DNA from: an uncultured Lachnospiraceae bacterium
Lineage (GTDB): Bacteria > Bacillota > Clostridia > Lachnospirales > Lachnospiraceae
Reading direction: 5' to 3'
Length of the DNA stretch: 31,472 nt
Assembly (NCBI GenBank): GCA_910586275.1
Contig: CAJUIM010000030.1
Coordinates: 1 to 31,472, forward strand
Part shown: positions 31,426 through 31,472 of the stretch, piece by piece
Layout of the letters: the number at the start of each line of letters is the position of its first letter
Numbering within the stretch: the first letter of the stretch is position 1
Translations under genes and position numbers: made by a program
Notes under the pieces: generated by a model
The model's input: only the letters and a program-made list of their open reading frames with translations
Database searches by the model: none
Told to the model about the DNA's origin: nothing

Positions 31426-31472
31426 CGTAACAGTTCAGCCTGAATGTAATGTTGGGAGGCGGACGCCCGTGC
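31426..31472. other. Window end after the inverted repeat
   Basis: No gene is visible in the last 47 bases. TGAATGTAATG (31441-31451) resembles TGAATGACATG after the window-start repeat (91-101), so the similarity between the two loci may extend past the repeat itself. Confidence 0.35.

Noticed and set aside
1..31472. CRISPR array, tRNA, rRNA, prophage or conjugative genes
   Set aside because: Intergenic regions were read for regularly spaced repeats, cloverleaf-like sequence and phage proteins; none was found.

Overview
The window reads as chromosomal core sequence from a spore-forming, low-to-mid GC member of the Clostridia, most likely Lachnospiraceae. Pointers are the GlgC/GlgD pair, SpoVG and SpoVT, a tRNA-Ile T-box in front of ileS, a DnaD/DnaI-type primosome pair, the long-form PRPP synthetase, and sigma-A promoters close to TTGACA-N17/18-TATAAT. 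No phage genes, transposase, CRISPR array, rRNA or tRNA was found.

Left part (1 to 9 kb, all minus strand): a double-domain polyphosphate:AMP phosphotransferase; glycogen phosphorylase glgP followed by two hairpins; a eukaryote-like isoleucyl-tRNA synthetase with a complete T-box leader; and an unrecognised secreted protein. Middle (9 to 16 kb): nicotinate phosphoribosyltransferase (plus), spoVT (minus, with a sigma-G-like promoter), a membrane-anchored amidase (plus), an orphan BlaI-type repressor (minus), and the xpaC-telA pair (minus). Then (16 to 23.3 kb, minus): glgC-glgD, spoVG, and pth-mfd. Right part (23.8 to 31.1 kb, all plus): murC, dnaD-like and dnaI-like genes with prs, an XRE regulator, and an ECF sigma/RsiV pair that probably senses lysozyme or envelope damage.

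The themes are storage glucan and phosphate metabolism (glgP, glgC, glgD, pap), envelope building and surveillance (murC, amidase, sigV/rsiV), sporulation control (spoVG, spoVT), and genome upkeep (mfd, dnaD, dnaI). The set spoVG, prs, pth, mfd, spoVT and xpaC-telA is also origin-proximal in Bacillus subtilis, so an old neighbourhood appears to be partly kept.

The most unusual material is non-coding. (1) Between murC and dnaD is a cluster of about seven DnaA-box-like 9-mers, with runs of two and three placed head-to-tail without spacers; two of the boxes form the stem of the murC terminator. (2) A near-perfect 113-bp inverted repeat follows rsiV, and half-copies of it lie at the window start and upstream of murC, which indicates a dispersed repeat family. 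(3) The terminators of glgP and spoVG share an identical 23-nt tail. Gene starts were moved from the longest possible ORF where a ribosome binding site or promoter supported it.
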